This document shows positions 19,601 through 27,846 of a DNA stretch of 64,000 nucleotides, one piece after another. Location of the stretch: assembly GCA_965277415.1 (NCBI GenBank), contig CBDICS010000058.1, forward strand, positions 62,001-126,000, in the 5' to 3' direction. A model generated the notes under the pieces. It worked only from the letters and a program-made list of their open reading frames with translations, was not told the origin of the DNA and did no database searches. The stretch comes from JAHDHW01 sp965277415. Its GTDB lineage: Bacteria; Bacteroidota; Bacteroidia; Chitinophagales; Saprospiraceae. Every line of letters starts with the position of its first letter. Within the stretch, counting starts at the first letter, position 1. The position numbers were made by a program, and so were the translations under genes.

Positions 19601-19804
19601 AAACTGGCCTCGCTCAATACAATGACTAGAAGCGGTGACTACCCTCCTACTCAACAAGCGATCAAAGTAAAAGATGAATTGATTCGAGAAATTGATATTC
19701 AACTCCGTGAATATAAAAACGTTTTGGGAAAAGATCTACCAGCATTTAATCAATTAGTTCGTACCAAAGAGATCAATGCTATTATGATTAAGGATAAGGA
19801 ATAA
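16634..19804 (+). CDS. Secreted sortilin/VPS10-like BNR beta-propeller protein
   Basis: This 1056-residue exported protein has a large beta-propeller built of Asp-box (BNR) repeats. The ATG at 16634 gives a clear signal peptide ending at TEAQ, followed by a very basic KRKKKKK stretch; the in-frame ATG at 16511 lacks a sensible N-terminus. Asp-boxes recur through about residues 90-760: GVWKTTNGGRHWENI, GIWKTEDAGKTWTQI, GVYKSVDGGKSWKKV, IFKSNDSGETWEDI, VFRSDDAGKTWTKV. The C-terminal third has a VNR-like beta domain and a helical tail. Such proteins are often called glycosyl hydrolases, but no sialidase active-site arginines are evident, so a binding or peptidase-associated role is equally likely. 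The YdeI-like gene follows 13 bases downstream. Confidence 0.88.
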   Translation: MKKLNFKLTFQKLFLIAFALFLFVPSTEAQKRKKKKKSVESPTLPSITYDESLYNSLQWRNIGPFRGGRSCAVAGVSGKPNLYYFGATGGGVWKTTNGGRHWENISDGFFGGSIGAIAVSESDPNVIYVGGGEVTVRGNVSSGYGIWKTEDAGKTWTQIGLKDSRHISRIRIHPKDHNIVYASSMGNLYKANEERGVYKSVDGGKSWKKVLFVNNEVGIVDLCMDPNNSRIMYAASWRFKRTPYDLSSGGEGSKIFKSNDSGETWEDITYNKGLPKGTRGISGITVSPANSDRVWAIIESAKGGVFRSDDAGKTWTKVNDERKLRQRAWYYTRIYADPVDEDAVYVMNVRYHKSVDGGKTFKASRTPHGDHHDLWIAPENPDRIIVADDGGAQVTYDNGETWSTYHNQPTAQFYRVTTDNHFPFRIYAAQQDNSTIRISNRTSGRSIGEDDWEVTAGCECGHIAIDPLNNDIVYGGCYDGLLERKDHETGFLRVVSVWPDNPMGHGAEGMRYRFQWNYPIFFSPHDPKKLYTASNHLHVSTNEGQSWDIISPDLTRNDSSKLVSSGGPITKDNTSVEYYCTIFAAVESPRVKDLLWVGSDDGLVHISKDGGKHWENVTPPSMPDWMMINSIEADPHNDGGAYLACTMYKLGDFQPYLYKTKDYGKTWTKITKGINEEHFTRVIRADPEKPGILYAGTETGMYISFDDGNSWQSFQMNLPIVPITDLTIKHNTLIAATQGRSIWMIDDLTVLHQLENSKNSEIYLYQPPASFRIAGSQAKNLKTEGTNHTGGVAVHYYLKNDPDTAEVKLEFMETNGTLIKTFSSKAKKKNEKLEVVEGGNTFSWNMSYPDAKKFEGMILWWATLAGPKAIPGDYKVKLTVGEQEVEKDFKIEKDPRATSSDADVKAQFDFIKEVVDKLTESHEAIINIRDIRKQMNNYTTRLPEGESMQDLRDAAEAIDSSLTLVEEALYQTKNRSRQDPLNFPIRLTNKLASLNTMTRSGDYPPTQQAIKVKDELIREIDIQLREYKNVLGKDLPAFNQLVRTKEINAIMIKDKE

Positions 19805-19817
19805 CGAATTAATAAGT

Positions 19818-20396
19818 ATGCTTAAACCAACATTTTTTAAGACTCCATCGGCACTTAGAAAGTGGTTTATTAAAAACCATTTATCAAAGAAGGAGTTACT
19901 TCTGGGATATTATAAAAAGGCCACTAAAAAAGCTAGTGTAGATTGGTCTCAATCTGTTGATGAAGCGATATGTTTTGGCTGGATAGATGGTATACGAAGG
20001 CGAATTGATGACGAGGCCTATTCTATTCGATTTACACCTCGAAAAGAAAAGAGCCATTGGAGTGCGGTGAATATTGAAAAGGTAAAACGCTTGACTAAGG
20101 AAGGATTGATGTATCCTGCTGGCGAAGCGGCCTTCAAAAAACTGGATTCAAAAAATGCTATGCAATTTGCTTATGAACAGAAAAAAATTGTATTAGATAA
20201 AAAATATGAAGCTCAAATTAAAGCTAAGGAGAAAGCTTGGAGCTTCTTTGATAATCTGGCGCCTTCTTATAAGAAATCAACTATTTATTGGATTATAAGT
20301 GCTAAACAAGAAGCAACTCGCTTGAGAAGATTAAAGATCCTAATTGAATCTGCTGAAGATGGTTTGATGGTTCCTCATCTTCGTAGAAAGAAGTGA
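19818..20396 (+). CDS. YdeI/OmpD-associated family protein
   Basis: This is a 192-residue cytoplasmic protein of the YdeI (OmdA) family, some members of which are linked to bacteriocin or antimicrobial-peptide tolerance. Recognisable parts are TPSALRKWFIKNHLSKKELLLGYYK, the core DEAICFGWIDGIRRRIDDEAYSIRFTPRKEKSHWSAVN near residues 48-85, and the C-terminal helical segment ending APSYKKSTIYWIISAKQEATRLRRLKIL. Length is normal. It starts 13 bases after the propeller gene and may be translationally coupled to it. It ends before a bidirectional terminator shared with the convergent protease gene. The biochemical role is not established for the family. Confidence 0.88.
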   Translation: MLKPTFFKTPSALRKWFIKNHLSKKELLLGYYKKATKKASVDWSQSVDEAICFGWIDGIRRRIDDEAYSIRFTPRKEKSHWSAVNIEKVKRLTKEGLMYPAGEAAFKKLDSKNAMQFAYEQKKIVLDKKYEAQIKAKEKAWSFFDNLAPSYKKSTIYWIISAKQEATRLRRLKILIESAEDGLMVPHLRRKK

Positions 20397-20404
20397 TAAT
20401 TAGA

Positions 20405-20448
20405 CATTAGATATTCGTCAATAGGATTAAATCGACGAATATCTAATG
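20405..20448. terminator. Bidirectional terminator between convergent genes
   Basis: A perfect 15-bp stem (CATTAGATATTCGTC with GACGAATATCTAATG) and a 14-nt loop lie midway between the stop of the YdeI-like gene and the stop of the M36 protease. There is no long T-run on either side, so strength is uncertain. Confidence 0.65.
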
Positions 20449-20459
20449 CCCAATTTCCT

Positions 20460-23354
20460 TTATTTTTTCAAAACGATCCGTTTAATAAATTTCTGTCCGC
20501 CAATTTCGAATTCTAAATAATAGACACCTTCAGGCTGTCGGCTAAGGTCAATAGCTATTTCAGCTCCACCATTTGTTTCAAATTGTCTAGTCCCAATTAT
20601 TTGTCCTTGTGTATTTAAAATCTGCAAATCAACATATCCCCTAAGATGATCAGACAATTTCACTATACTTAAGCCTTGACTAGGATTTGGAAAGATTTGA
20701 ATATCCTCTAAGTTTGCTTTTAATTCTGCATTTACGATTTCGGAAAAAATTTCACGCCCATCATGATCAACTTGCCTCAGTCTATAATAGTATTCAACTT
20801 CTGGCCTTACATTTTCATCTATAAATGAATAATTTACTGCTTGTTCGCCCTCTGAACGTCCATCAATCCAAGCAATCGTTTCAAAACTAAGGCCTCCTTG
20901 ATTTTGACGTTGAATGTCAAATCCTTTATTATTTAATTCAAATGCAGTTGTCCAATTCAATTCAATTTCCAGATCTTCATGATTAGGAACAGCTTTAAAC
21001 ATCGTCAATTCAACAGGCAATGGTGAATTTTCAAAAAGCTCTTCGTCCGTCATTAAAGGAACATCAGGTGGCAGATCAAAAGCTTCTGTTTGATCACTTC
21101 GACTACCTGAACTACCTTGATTTGCTGAAAAGCCTAATCCTCTTCGAGCAAAAACATTCCAAATAATTGACCGATTGGCTTCTCCATTATTATCCAAATC
21201 AGCTTGCAATATCGCATCTCTTCCATCTACAAAGCCAGGACTACAAGGCTGTTCTTTCAATCCATCTAAAATCAATTGCGCCGTGATGTTATTTCCACCA
21301 GTTCCATTGTATAGATCGAAATCTAAACCATGTTCATTAATCATTGCCCAATTGAGATCCCAAATCATCGTACACCAAATGAATCCGATACCATGAGGTT
21401 GAGATATTCCCGCATCATCAACATTCCCATAAGTATAATCATTAACCGTCATATCCGTTGTATACGGAGCAGGCCGAATTCCATTTCCAGATGTAGATTC
21501 ACCTAAAGCATAAGTTCCAACACCTCTGCTATCATCATGATTATCACCAGGTTCTATCGTCATCCATAAACCAAAAAAATCACTCCATCCTTCACCCATT
21601 TGTTCTGCATTGTTTAGACAACTGCTGGAAGAAGGGCCACCGGTAAGCCGTATAGAAATTCCATGTCCATATTCATGCGCAATAATCCCATTGTCGAGGT
21701 CACCATCTATCGCTGGGCTATCATCAAGTACAGTTGCATTGAGTCCATTGGCCAGTTCAGCTCTGAGGGTCGTACAATCCTCTTGACGAATCATTACAGC
21801 AGGAATAGTTACTGAACCACCATCATCCCCTGGTCCCATCGTCACTAAACCGGGTACATTATTACAAACGATGACACCTATGGCCCCTGCGTTTTGAGCA
21901 TTTAAACATTTTGTACCAAACTCACAATCACCTCGATCTAGTAAAGCTATATTTCCAGAAATTTCCCCACCATTTACTAAGGCATTACAAGCCCATGTCG
22001 GATTTCCACTGCCATCATCTACTTCTACGACATCTCCAGTAGTTGCCGTATTCAATGAGCCTCCAAAAGCAGCAGGTTCCATTTCATACAATCCAGCAAC
22101 ATTCATAGGTGCATTGATTTCCAGTGCACTTGCAGCTCCCCATAAATACATTTGCATCCGAGGATTTCCACCATCATTGGGCGTAGAAAAATTTGCATTA
22201 TTAGTTCCTCCTCCATCTTGCGCTTCAGCATATACATAGTCACCTCCTGCACCTCCTCTGCCTTGATTGTCTTCTTGAAAATTACCTGAAACCTCATCAA
22301 ACCCATATTGATACCAAACATCATGCATCAAATTGTTCCAATAGAATAAATTAGTAATATATGGATCCGTATCTAATTCTGGATCAGTGTTTAAATCTAG
22401 TGGAAAATCAAATTCCAGGCTTGCACCGCCATCAGCTCGGGCATCATCACCGCCAGTTGGTCCATTTGAGTTATTATGATCCTGATAAGCATCTGCATTA
22501 TTTCCTTTGGTGTGGGTATAAGTAGAAGATCCATCATCATGCCAACCCAATGTTCCTGCATCACCAGCATCATCCCATGGACTTACAGCTATTGTTCTAC
22601 TACCATGACTAGGGCTTTCTACTGGGAAAGCAAAAACATTATAAGAATTAGCCACGAGTGTTGCATTCTTTAAAAGGGTAATTTCAGCTAAATGCTTTAC
22701 TGCTGCTTTAGTTGAATGATTATGCCCCTCCTTATGAAATGAACAATGAATGACTTGATTGTATTCCGCTATGATCTCGCTAGTTTGAGCATCTACAAAA
22801 GTATTCCACCAATTATCAGCTGAAGCCTCATACAAACTTACTTCCCAACACAATTTAAGTGTTGCTTCTTTTTCAAAATAAACCAATCTAACTTTGATCT
22901 GCTCAAGTGCAATACTTCCCTTCTCAAAAATAGTCAATCGATCAGCACTGTTCGAAGCTTCTATCATGGATGGCGTTTCACCATTAAGCTCATGCACCTC
23001 CATTACTTTTTGCAATGCATTAACGGCACTGATTTGAACTTGAGTAGTATTGATTTTTGTTTCGACATTTGATACAAATACTCCATTGGCACTTAATAGT
23101 TCAGCTGATTTAATATTAAAATTTGTAATGGAATTCTTTATTTCAATGCCTTGATATTTTTGTTTTAAATATAAATGGGTGATCCCACTATGGCGGCTTT
23201 GGTATTCATCACTTATTTCAATATCTGATAAATCTATTGCACTGTACTTTCCGCTTTCTTCAAGATATTGAATGGCAATATCATAAGAGGACTGAGCATA
23301 AAGAAGAGAGGACAGTAGGCATAATCCTACCATCAGGGTGTTCTTGATCATCAT
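20460..23354 (-). CDS. Secreted M36 (fungalysin) metalloprotease with PA domain and T9SS sorting domain
   Basis: This is a zinc endopeptidase predicted to leave the cell by the type IX secretion system. The start at 23354 gives the signal peptide MMIKNTLMVGLCLLSSLLYAQ (ATG at 23351 is equally possible). A fungalysin/thermolysin-type propeptide follows to about residue 190. The catalytic domain has HEYGHG with zinc His at 560 and 564 and the catalytic Glu561, and the downstream EQMGEGWSDFFG helix supplies the third ligand. A PA domain is inserted before the active site (ISGNIALLDRGDCEFGTKCLNAQNAG). The C-terminal region has the PVELTMFKA segment and a T9SS sorting domain (IQIFPNPSQGLSIVKL, ending RIVLKK). 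It is divergent from the MbnP operon. Confidence 0.93.
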   Translation of the reverse strand: MMIKNTLMVGLCLLSSLLYAQSSYDIAIQYLEESGKYSAIDLSDIEISDEYQSRHSGITHLYLKQKYQGIEIKNSITNFNIKSAELLSANGVFVSNVETKINTTQVQISAVNALQKVMEVHELNGETPSMIEASNSADRLTIFEKGSIALEQIKVRLVYFEKEATLKLCWEVSLYEASADNWWNTFVDAQTSEIIAEYNQVIHCSFHKEGHNHSTKAAVKHLAEITLLKNATLVANSYNVFAFPVESPSHGSRTIAVSPWDDAGDAGTLGWHDDGSSTYTHTKGNNADAYQDHNNSNGPTGGDDARADGGASLEFDFPLDLNTDPELDTDPYITNLFYWNNLMHDVWYQYGFDEVSGNFQEDNQGRGGAGGDYVYAEAQDGGGTNNANFSTPNDGGNPRMQMYLWGAASALEINAPMNVAGLYEMEPAAFGGSLNTATTGDVVEVDDGSGNPTWACNALVNGGEISGNIALLDRGDCEFGTKCLNAQNAGAIGVIVCNNVPGLVTMGPGDDGGSVTIPAVMIRQEDCTTLRAELANGLNATVLDDSPAIDGDLDNGIIAHEYGHGISIRLTGGPSSSSCLNNAEQMGEGWSDFFGLWMTIEPGDNHDDSRGVGTYALGESTSGNGIRPAPYTTDMTVNDYTYGNVDDAGISQPHGIGFIWCTMIWDLNWAMINEHGLDFDLYNGTGGNNITAQLILDGLKEQPCSPGFVDGRDAILQADLDNNGEANRSIIWNVFARRGLGFSANQGSSGSRSDQTEAFDLPPDVPLMTDEELFENSPLPVELTMFKAVPNHEDLEIELNWTTAFELNNKGFDIQRQNQGGLSFETIAWIDGRSEGEQAVNYSFIDENVRPEVEYYYRLRQVDHDGREIFSEIVNAELKANLEDIQIFPNPSQGLSIVKLSDHLRGYVDLQILNTQGQIIGTRQFETNGGAEIAIDLSRQPEGVYYLEFEIGGQKFIKRIVLKK

Positions 23355-23638
23355 AATTAGAGGGCTAGTTTTAAATAATTATTCTAAAAATAATAAAGAA
23401 GCTTAAAGTTTTCAAATAAATATTCTAAAATGTAATATATAAGACTGCATGATACCCGAATCTATGATTAACAACAATGAAAATGAGTGAAAGAAGAAAA
23501 TCAAAATCCATATTTCGATGACAAAATCTTATCTTGTGGAGTAGTACAAACAAGAATTGATAAAGATTTTAAAAATCTGACCTTGCATTAATTTTATAAA
23601 CACTAATCTTTTTTTACACCACAAAATAATATTTATTC

Positions 23639-24604
23639 ATGAAAAAACTAGTACTCCTCCTAAATGCAGTTTTAATACTTAGCATGAGCAGTTTTGCTCA
23701 AAACAATATTCAGCTCAATATCAATCACAAATTAGGTGGCGCTGATTTTGCAATGGAAGCAGGTGCAAAAAACAACCTTGACAATGACTTTGAAGTCACG
23801 CGCTTACAGTATTACATTTCTGAAATCTCGATTGTTCACGATGGTGGAATGGAAACAGTATTTGATGATTTATGGGTTCTGGTAAATGCTTCGGAAGCTA
23901 CTCAAGTTGACTTAGGAGATCATAACATCAACTCAGTTGAAATGGTAAAAATACACATAGGTGTTGATTCCGAACATAATCATTTAGACCCTGCTAGCTA
24001 TCAGGCTACACATCCATTAGCTCCAACTTTTCCTTCCATGCATTGGGGTTGGGCGCCGGGATACCGATTTGTTGCTTTTGAGGGATATGGAGGAATCAAC
24101 TTTGATCAACTGTTTCAACTGCACGGTTTAGGCGATGTAAATTATTTTACAACAGAAATTCCGCTTATAACTGAAGCTGCCAACAATGAAGTTATCATAG
24201 ATATTAATGCAGATTATACCCGTGCATTAGAAGATATTAATGTCAATGCTGGAGTTATTGTTCACGGTGATTATGGCGAAGCAAAGCAATGTCTTGAAAA
24301 TTTTAGAGACTATGTATTTACAGCTGCAAATGGAATAATTCCCACGATTGACTTTAGTGAAGTAAGTAAGTTTGAGGTATTTCCAAATCCAACAAACGGA
24401 CATGCAACGATAACATTAGAAACAAGTCAAGATTTAAATTATCAAGTATCGGTTACTGATATTCTTGGAAAACAGATTCTGTTTTTTGATGCTGTAAATA
24501 GTAATTCAACGATGGACTTAGTATTTAAAGAAGCTGGTTTTTATTTTATTAATTTGATTAAAGAAGGGCATCCGGTTATTACAAAAAAATTGATTTCAAA
24601 ATAA
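23639..24604 (+). CDS. MbnP-family protein with T9SS C-terminal sorting domain
   Basis: This is a predicted secreted copper-binding protein of the MbnP type. MbnP partners a diheme enzyme, MbnH, which in methanotrophs converts a tryptophan of MbnP to kynurenine for copper binding. A signal peptide ends near Ala20 (SSFAQ). The MbnP core is at about 22-225: NINHKLGGADF, FEVTRLQYYISEISI, and SYQATHPLAPTFPSMHWGWAPGYRFVAFEG at 120-149. The only tryptophans are W79, W136 and W138. A T9SS domain (FEVFPNPTNGHATITL near 245-260, ending KKLISK) is fused, so the protein should be surface-bound or released, not periplasmic. It opens a tight operon with two diheme peroxidases (6-bp and 10-bp gaps). No methanobactin gene is visible. 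Confidence 0.88.
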   Translation: MKKLVLLLNAVLILSMSSFAQNNIQLNINHKLGGADFAMEAGAKNNLDNDFEVTRLQYYISEISIVHDGGMETVFDDLWVLVNASEATQVDLGDHNINSVEMVKIHIGVDSEHNHLDPASYQATHPLAPTFPSMHWGWAPGYRFVAFEGYGGINFDQLFQLHGLGDVNYFTTEIPLITEAANNEVIIDINADYTRALEDINVNAGVIVHGDYGEAKQCLENFRDYVFTAANGIIPTIDFSEVSKFEVFPNPTNGHATITLETSQDLNYQVSVTDILGKQILFFDAVNSNSTMDLVFKEAGFYFINLIKEGHPVITKKLISK

Positions 24605-24610
24605 GGAAGT

Positions 24611-25624
24611 ATGAAGTGGCTCTATTTTACTTGGCTGATTTTGATCCTTATTTCTTGTCGAAATGACGAAGAAATAGAGCCGCTTCATATACCTACTCTA
24701 ATGGAAATTCCGAAAGGCTTTCCCGAAATAGATTTTCCAGAAGGCAATGAATTCACCAAAGCTCGATGGGACTTAGGCAAGCGCTTATTCTATGATCCGG
24801 CTTTGTCTTTAGACAGTTCAATCAATTGTGCTTCTTGTCATCAACCAGATTTAGCGTTTAGCGATGATATTGCATTTAGTTTAGGTGTGAATGAGCAGAT
24901 AGGTACTCGAAATTCTCCTTCATTAGCGAACGTAGCCTACCAACCTTATTTTACTCGTGAAGGTGGCGTTCCTACTTTAGAAATGCAGGTCTTGGTCCCC
25001 ATTCAAGAACACAATGAATTTGATTTCAACATTGTTCTTATTGCTGATAGATTAAAAAATGATCTGACTTACATCAATATGGCTCAAGAGGCTTATGACC
25101 GTGAAGTAGATGCTTTTGTCATCACTCGTGCTATAGCTTGTTTTGAGAGAAGCCTTCTAAGCGGCTACAGTCCTTATGATCAGTATCAACATTACGATAT
25201 TACCTCAGCACTCTCCCCTGCTGCGATCAGAGGAATGAATCTCTTTTTTAGCGAACAGACCAATTGTTCAAAATGCCATAGTGATTTCAACTTCACCAAT
25301 TATGCTTTTGAAAATAATGGCCTCTATGAAGTCTATGCAGATGAGGGTCGGTTTAGGCTAACAGGTGAAGCCTCCGACAGGGCTTTATTCAAAGTACCAA
25401 GTTTGAGAAACATCGCATTGACAGCTCCATATATGCACGATGGTTCTTTGAGCACTTTGGAAGCAGTCATCGAACACTACCAATCGGGTGGGAAAAATCA
25501 TCCACATAAAAGCGAATTCATCCAGCCATTGACTTTGTCCGAAACAGAAAAAGACGACCTTATACAATTTTTAAAATCATTGACTGATGAGACCTTCATC
25601 AGTAATCCATTATTTAAGAAATAA
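24611..25624 (+). CDS. Diheme cytochrome c peroxidase / MauG-MbnH-like lipoprotein
   Basis: This is a predicted MbnH-type partner of the upstream MbnP protein. A short lipoprotein signal ends at LILISC with Cys16. The two c-type heme sites are CASCH at 73-77 and CSKCH at 219-223. The C-terminal half has VPSLRNIALTAPYMHDGSL and EAVIEHYQSGG; Tyr290 is at the position expected for the Tyr axial ligand of MauG-type enzymes, in place of the Met of classical peroxidases (inference from motif order). The usual FWDGRA segment between the hemes is replaced by YFTREGG (residues 113-119), so the bridging Trp seen in many family members is absent. It starts 6 bases after the MbnP stop. Classical H2O2 detoxification is the alternative. 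Confidence 0.9.
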   Translation: MKWLYFTWLILILISCRNDEEIEPLHIPTLMEIPKGFPEIDFPEGNEFTKARWDLGKRLFYDPALSLDSSINCASCHQPDLAFSDDIAFSLGVNEQIGTRNSPSLANVAYQPYFTREGGVPTLEMQVLVPIQEHNEFDFNIVLIADRLKNDLTYINMAQEAYDREVDAFVITRAIACFERSLLSGYSPYDQYQHYDITSALSPAAIRGMNLFFSEQTNCSKCHSDFNFTNYAFENNGLYEVYADEGRFRLTGEASDRALFKVPSLRNIALTAPYMHDGSLSTLEAVIEHYQSGGKNHPHKSEFIQPLTLSETEKDDLIQFLKSLTDETFISNPLFKK

Positions 25625-25634
25625 TTTTATAATC

Positions 25635-26726
25635 ATGTCTAAAGTAAAATACCTCGTCCTTCTTTTTGTCAGCATACTCTTTGTAGTTGCCTGCAATAAT
25701 GATGATGATCTACCAAAAGAACCTGTAACACATGATGAAACTCCTTTTCTTTTAGAATACGGGACTTTACCGACTCCTGATCTTCCTGCTGATAATCCCT
25801 TAACCGCACAAGGTGTACAATTAGGTAAAATGCTTTTTTATGAAACCATGCTTTCAAAAGATGGCAGCCTATCTTGTGCCAGTTGTCATCGCCAATCTGA
25901 TGGTTTTTCGGATACTACTCGATTCTCTATCGGTGTTGAAATGCTTCCTGGTAAACGCCAAGCCATGCCCATTTTTAATATGGCTTGGCATAGCAATGAA
26001 TTCTTTTGGGATGGTCGGGCACATTTGCTACGAGACCAATCTTTAAAGCCTATTCAAGATCCATTAGAAATGAATGAGACTTTAGAAAATGTCATTGCAA
26101 AATTAAGTGCCAGTGAAATGTATCAAGATCAATTTATAAGAGCATTCGGTTCATCGGAAATAAGCGCTGAAAAAATGTCATTAGCCATGGAGCAGTTCAT
26201 GTTGAGCATTGTTTCCTACGATTCAAAATATGATAAATTTTTAGCTGGTGAGCTACAATTAACGGAAAGTGAAGAGAGGGGACTACTCCTTTTTGAAACA
26301 GAATACAATCCGTTTTTTCCAGATCTTTCAGGAGCAGACTGCGTTCATTGTCATGGAGGTGCAAATTTTGAGAATGATCAGTATATGAATAATGGTTTGG
26401 ATACAGATGCTACAATGACAGACATTGGTAGAGAAGAGGTAAGTAATGATCCAAATGATAGAGGGAAATTTAAGGTGCCATCATTAAGGAATGTAGCCGT
26501 AACACCGCCTTATATGCACGATGGAAGATTTCAAACATTGGAGGAAGTCATAGCTCATTATAATGAAGGTATTCAGGAATCTGCAACAGTTGATCCTACC
26601 GTTTTAAATACAAAAGATACAGGATTATTGTTGACGGAGCAGGATAAAATAGATTTGATTAATTTCTTAAAAACCTTGACGGATGATACTTTTTTAAATG
26701 AATCATCTTATAAAACGCCTTTTTAA
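25635..26726 (+). CDS. Second diheme cytochrome c peroxidase-like lipoprotein (MauG/CcpA family)
   Basis: This is a paralogue of the preceding gene and the third member of the operon. The ATG at 25635 gives a lipoprotein signal peptide with lipobox FVVAC and Cys20; the in-frame ATG at 25587 overlaps the previous gene and is not preferred. Heme sites are CASCH at 81-85 and CVHCH at 236-240. Unlike its neighbour it keeps FFWDGRAH at 123-130 with the likely inter-heme Trp125. The C-terminal half has VPSLRNVAVTPPYMHDGRF and EEVIAHYNEG with Tyr309 at the MauG-type ligand position. The two enzymes may therefore pass electrons differently or act on different sites. Function as MbnP-modifying enzyme, peroxidase or both is not settled by sequence. 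Confidence 0.9.
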   Translation: MSKVKYLVLLFVSILFVVACNNDDDLPKEPVTHDETPFLLEYGTLPTPDLPADNPLTAQGVQLGKMLFYETMLSKDGSLSCASCHRQSDGFSDTTRFSIGVEMLPGKRQAMPIFNMAWHSNEFFWDGRAHLLRDQSLKPIQDPLEMNETLENVIAKLSASEMYQDQFIRAFGSSEISAEKMSLAMEQFMLSIVSYDSKYDKFLAGELQLTESEERGLLLFETEYNPFFPDLSGADCVHCHGGANFENDQYMNNGLDTDATMTDIGREEVSNDPNDRGKFKVPSLRNVAVTPPYMHDGRFQTLEEVIAHYNEGIQESATVDPTVLNTKDTGLLLTEQDKIDLINFLKTLTDDTFLNESSYKTPF

Positions 26727-26806
26727 TTTTTTTGGGTATTCTAATGCCAATGAAGCATATTCGACAGCAATGTAAATATAAATATTGTGTGAAATTTCTT
26801 TTGATT

Positions 26807-27412
26807 TTAGAAGTCTAAATTAAATTGAGGATTGTCTAAATTCTTTACATTTCTATAAATATCTTCCATTTTAATATGTGTCTCAATCGAATTGAGATAG
26901 ATGGATTTATCTAGCCCAATTGTAGTCACCATTTTCCAATATTTATTGTCTACTCTAAACAATGTATCAATTACAGGTTTGTATTGATCTATAAGTACAT
27001 ATTCACAAAAGGAACTTAAAGAGCGATACTTATGAAATTTATTTCCTCTATCATAACTTTCAGTAGATTTCGAAAGTACTTCAATTATTAAGATTGGATT
27101 AGTTACTGAATGTTCATCTTCAATAGATGTTTCTATTTCACCGCATATCATCATCCCATCAGGATAAACAAATGAACTTGCTTTTTCTACATAGACTTTT
27201 ACATCTCCATTGATAGATACACATTTTGAGTTCTTCTTTTTGAGAATGCCATTAATTTCAGAATTTATATTGTTACCAATTATGCCGTGATTTAAGCTTC
27301 CCCCAGTCAAAGCTAAAACATTACCATTTTCATACTCATTCCGTATATTAGACTGGTTATCATAGTCTAAGTATTCAACAATTGTATATTTGTCCAAAGT
27401 CTCTTTTTGCAT
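26807..27412 (-). CDS. Uma2 family endonuclease-like protein (DUF820)
   Basis: This is a 201-residue protein of the Uma2 family, which has a PD-(D/E)XK-type nuclease fold. Visible features are the N-terminal LTGGSLNHGIIGNNINSEIN helix with His42, the strand VYPDGMMICGE with candidate catalytic Asp85, and the PILIIEVLSKSTESYDRGNK segment with Glu111 and Lys115. Next comes FHKYRSLSSFCEYVLIDQ, the usual hallmark after the active site. There is no signal peptide. These genes are abundant in cyanobacteria and Bacteroidota and their physiological targets are unknown. It stands alone and convergent to the diheme operon. It shows no fused domain. Confidence 0.88.
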   Translation of the reverse strand: MQKETLDKYTIVEYLDYDNQSNIRNEYENGNVLALTGGSLNHGIIGNNINSEINGILKKKNSKCVSINGDVKVYVEKASSFVYPDGMMICGEIETSIEDEHSVTNPILIIEVLSKSTESYDRGNKFHKYRSLSSFCEYVLIDQYKPVIDTLFRVDNKYWKMVTTIGLDKSIYLNSIETHIKMEDIYRNVKNLDNPQFNLDF

Positions 27413-27787
27413 AACAACTATGTTTTCAATTTCTTATACAAGATACTGAATTATGGTCTAATGTCCAATAAATACATTCTGCAATCTATGCTTATATTTT
27501 AATACAGACTTTACCTAACGGTAATCGTTTGATACTTTTCAATTTAATGCGTTTCATTAATGCCATTGCTTATTTGAATTTTTATTTTTAGAACATACAC
27601 CCTTGAATTAACTTTCTCACCTTGAAAATCTCCTCTCCAATATTGGTTTGGAGATTTATATTTTGAAGTTGTTTTTTATTCCCTATTCCCCTTTTGTCTA
27701 CAAAACACTTACTGACATTTTCAATTTCTTTCTGACTTATCCTGCTTAAATCGTCTAATTCGTGCAAAATTGAATTTTTAAAAACTT
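27413..27787. other. Intergenic stretch with a hairpin, no gene seen
   Basis: This AT-rich gap lies between the divergent Uma2 and AGCS genes. It contains a dyad at 27626-27657 (AAATCTCC and GGAGATTT around the inner palindrome CCAATATTGG). No coding frame or RNA gene was recognised. Confidence 0.55.
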
Positions 27788-27830
27788 AGAACCTGATTTC
27801 GCTTTCGACAATAAATTTTGGATAGGTTCT
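27788..27830. repeat. Family A deletion derivative
   Basis: This short form keeps both termini of family A (AGAACCTGATTTCG at one end; AGAACCTATCC on the other strand) with the middle removed. It ends 16 bases before the ATG of the AGCS transporter and so lies in its ribosome-binding or leader region. Confidence 0.65.
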
Positions 27831-27846
27831 CAAAAATAAAATTCAA

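Noticed and set aside
23639..26726. Methanobactin biosynthesis operon
   Set aside because: Only MbnP- and MbnH-like genes are present; no precursor peptide or MbnB/MbnC-like gene was seen.
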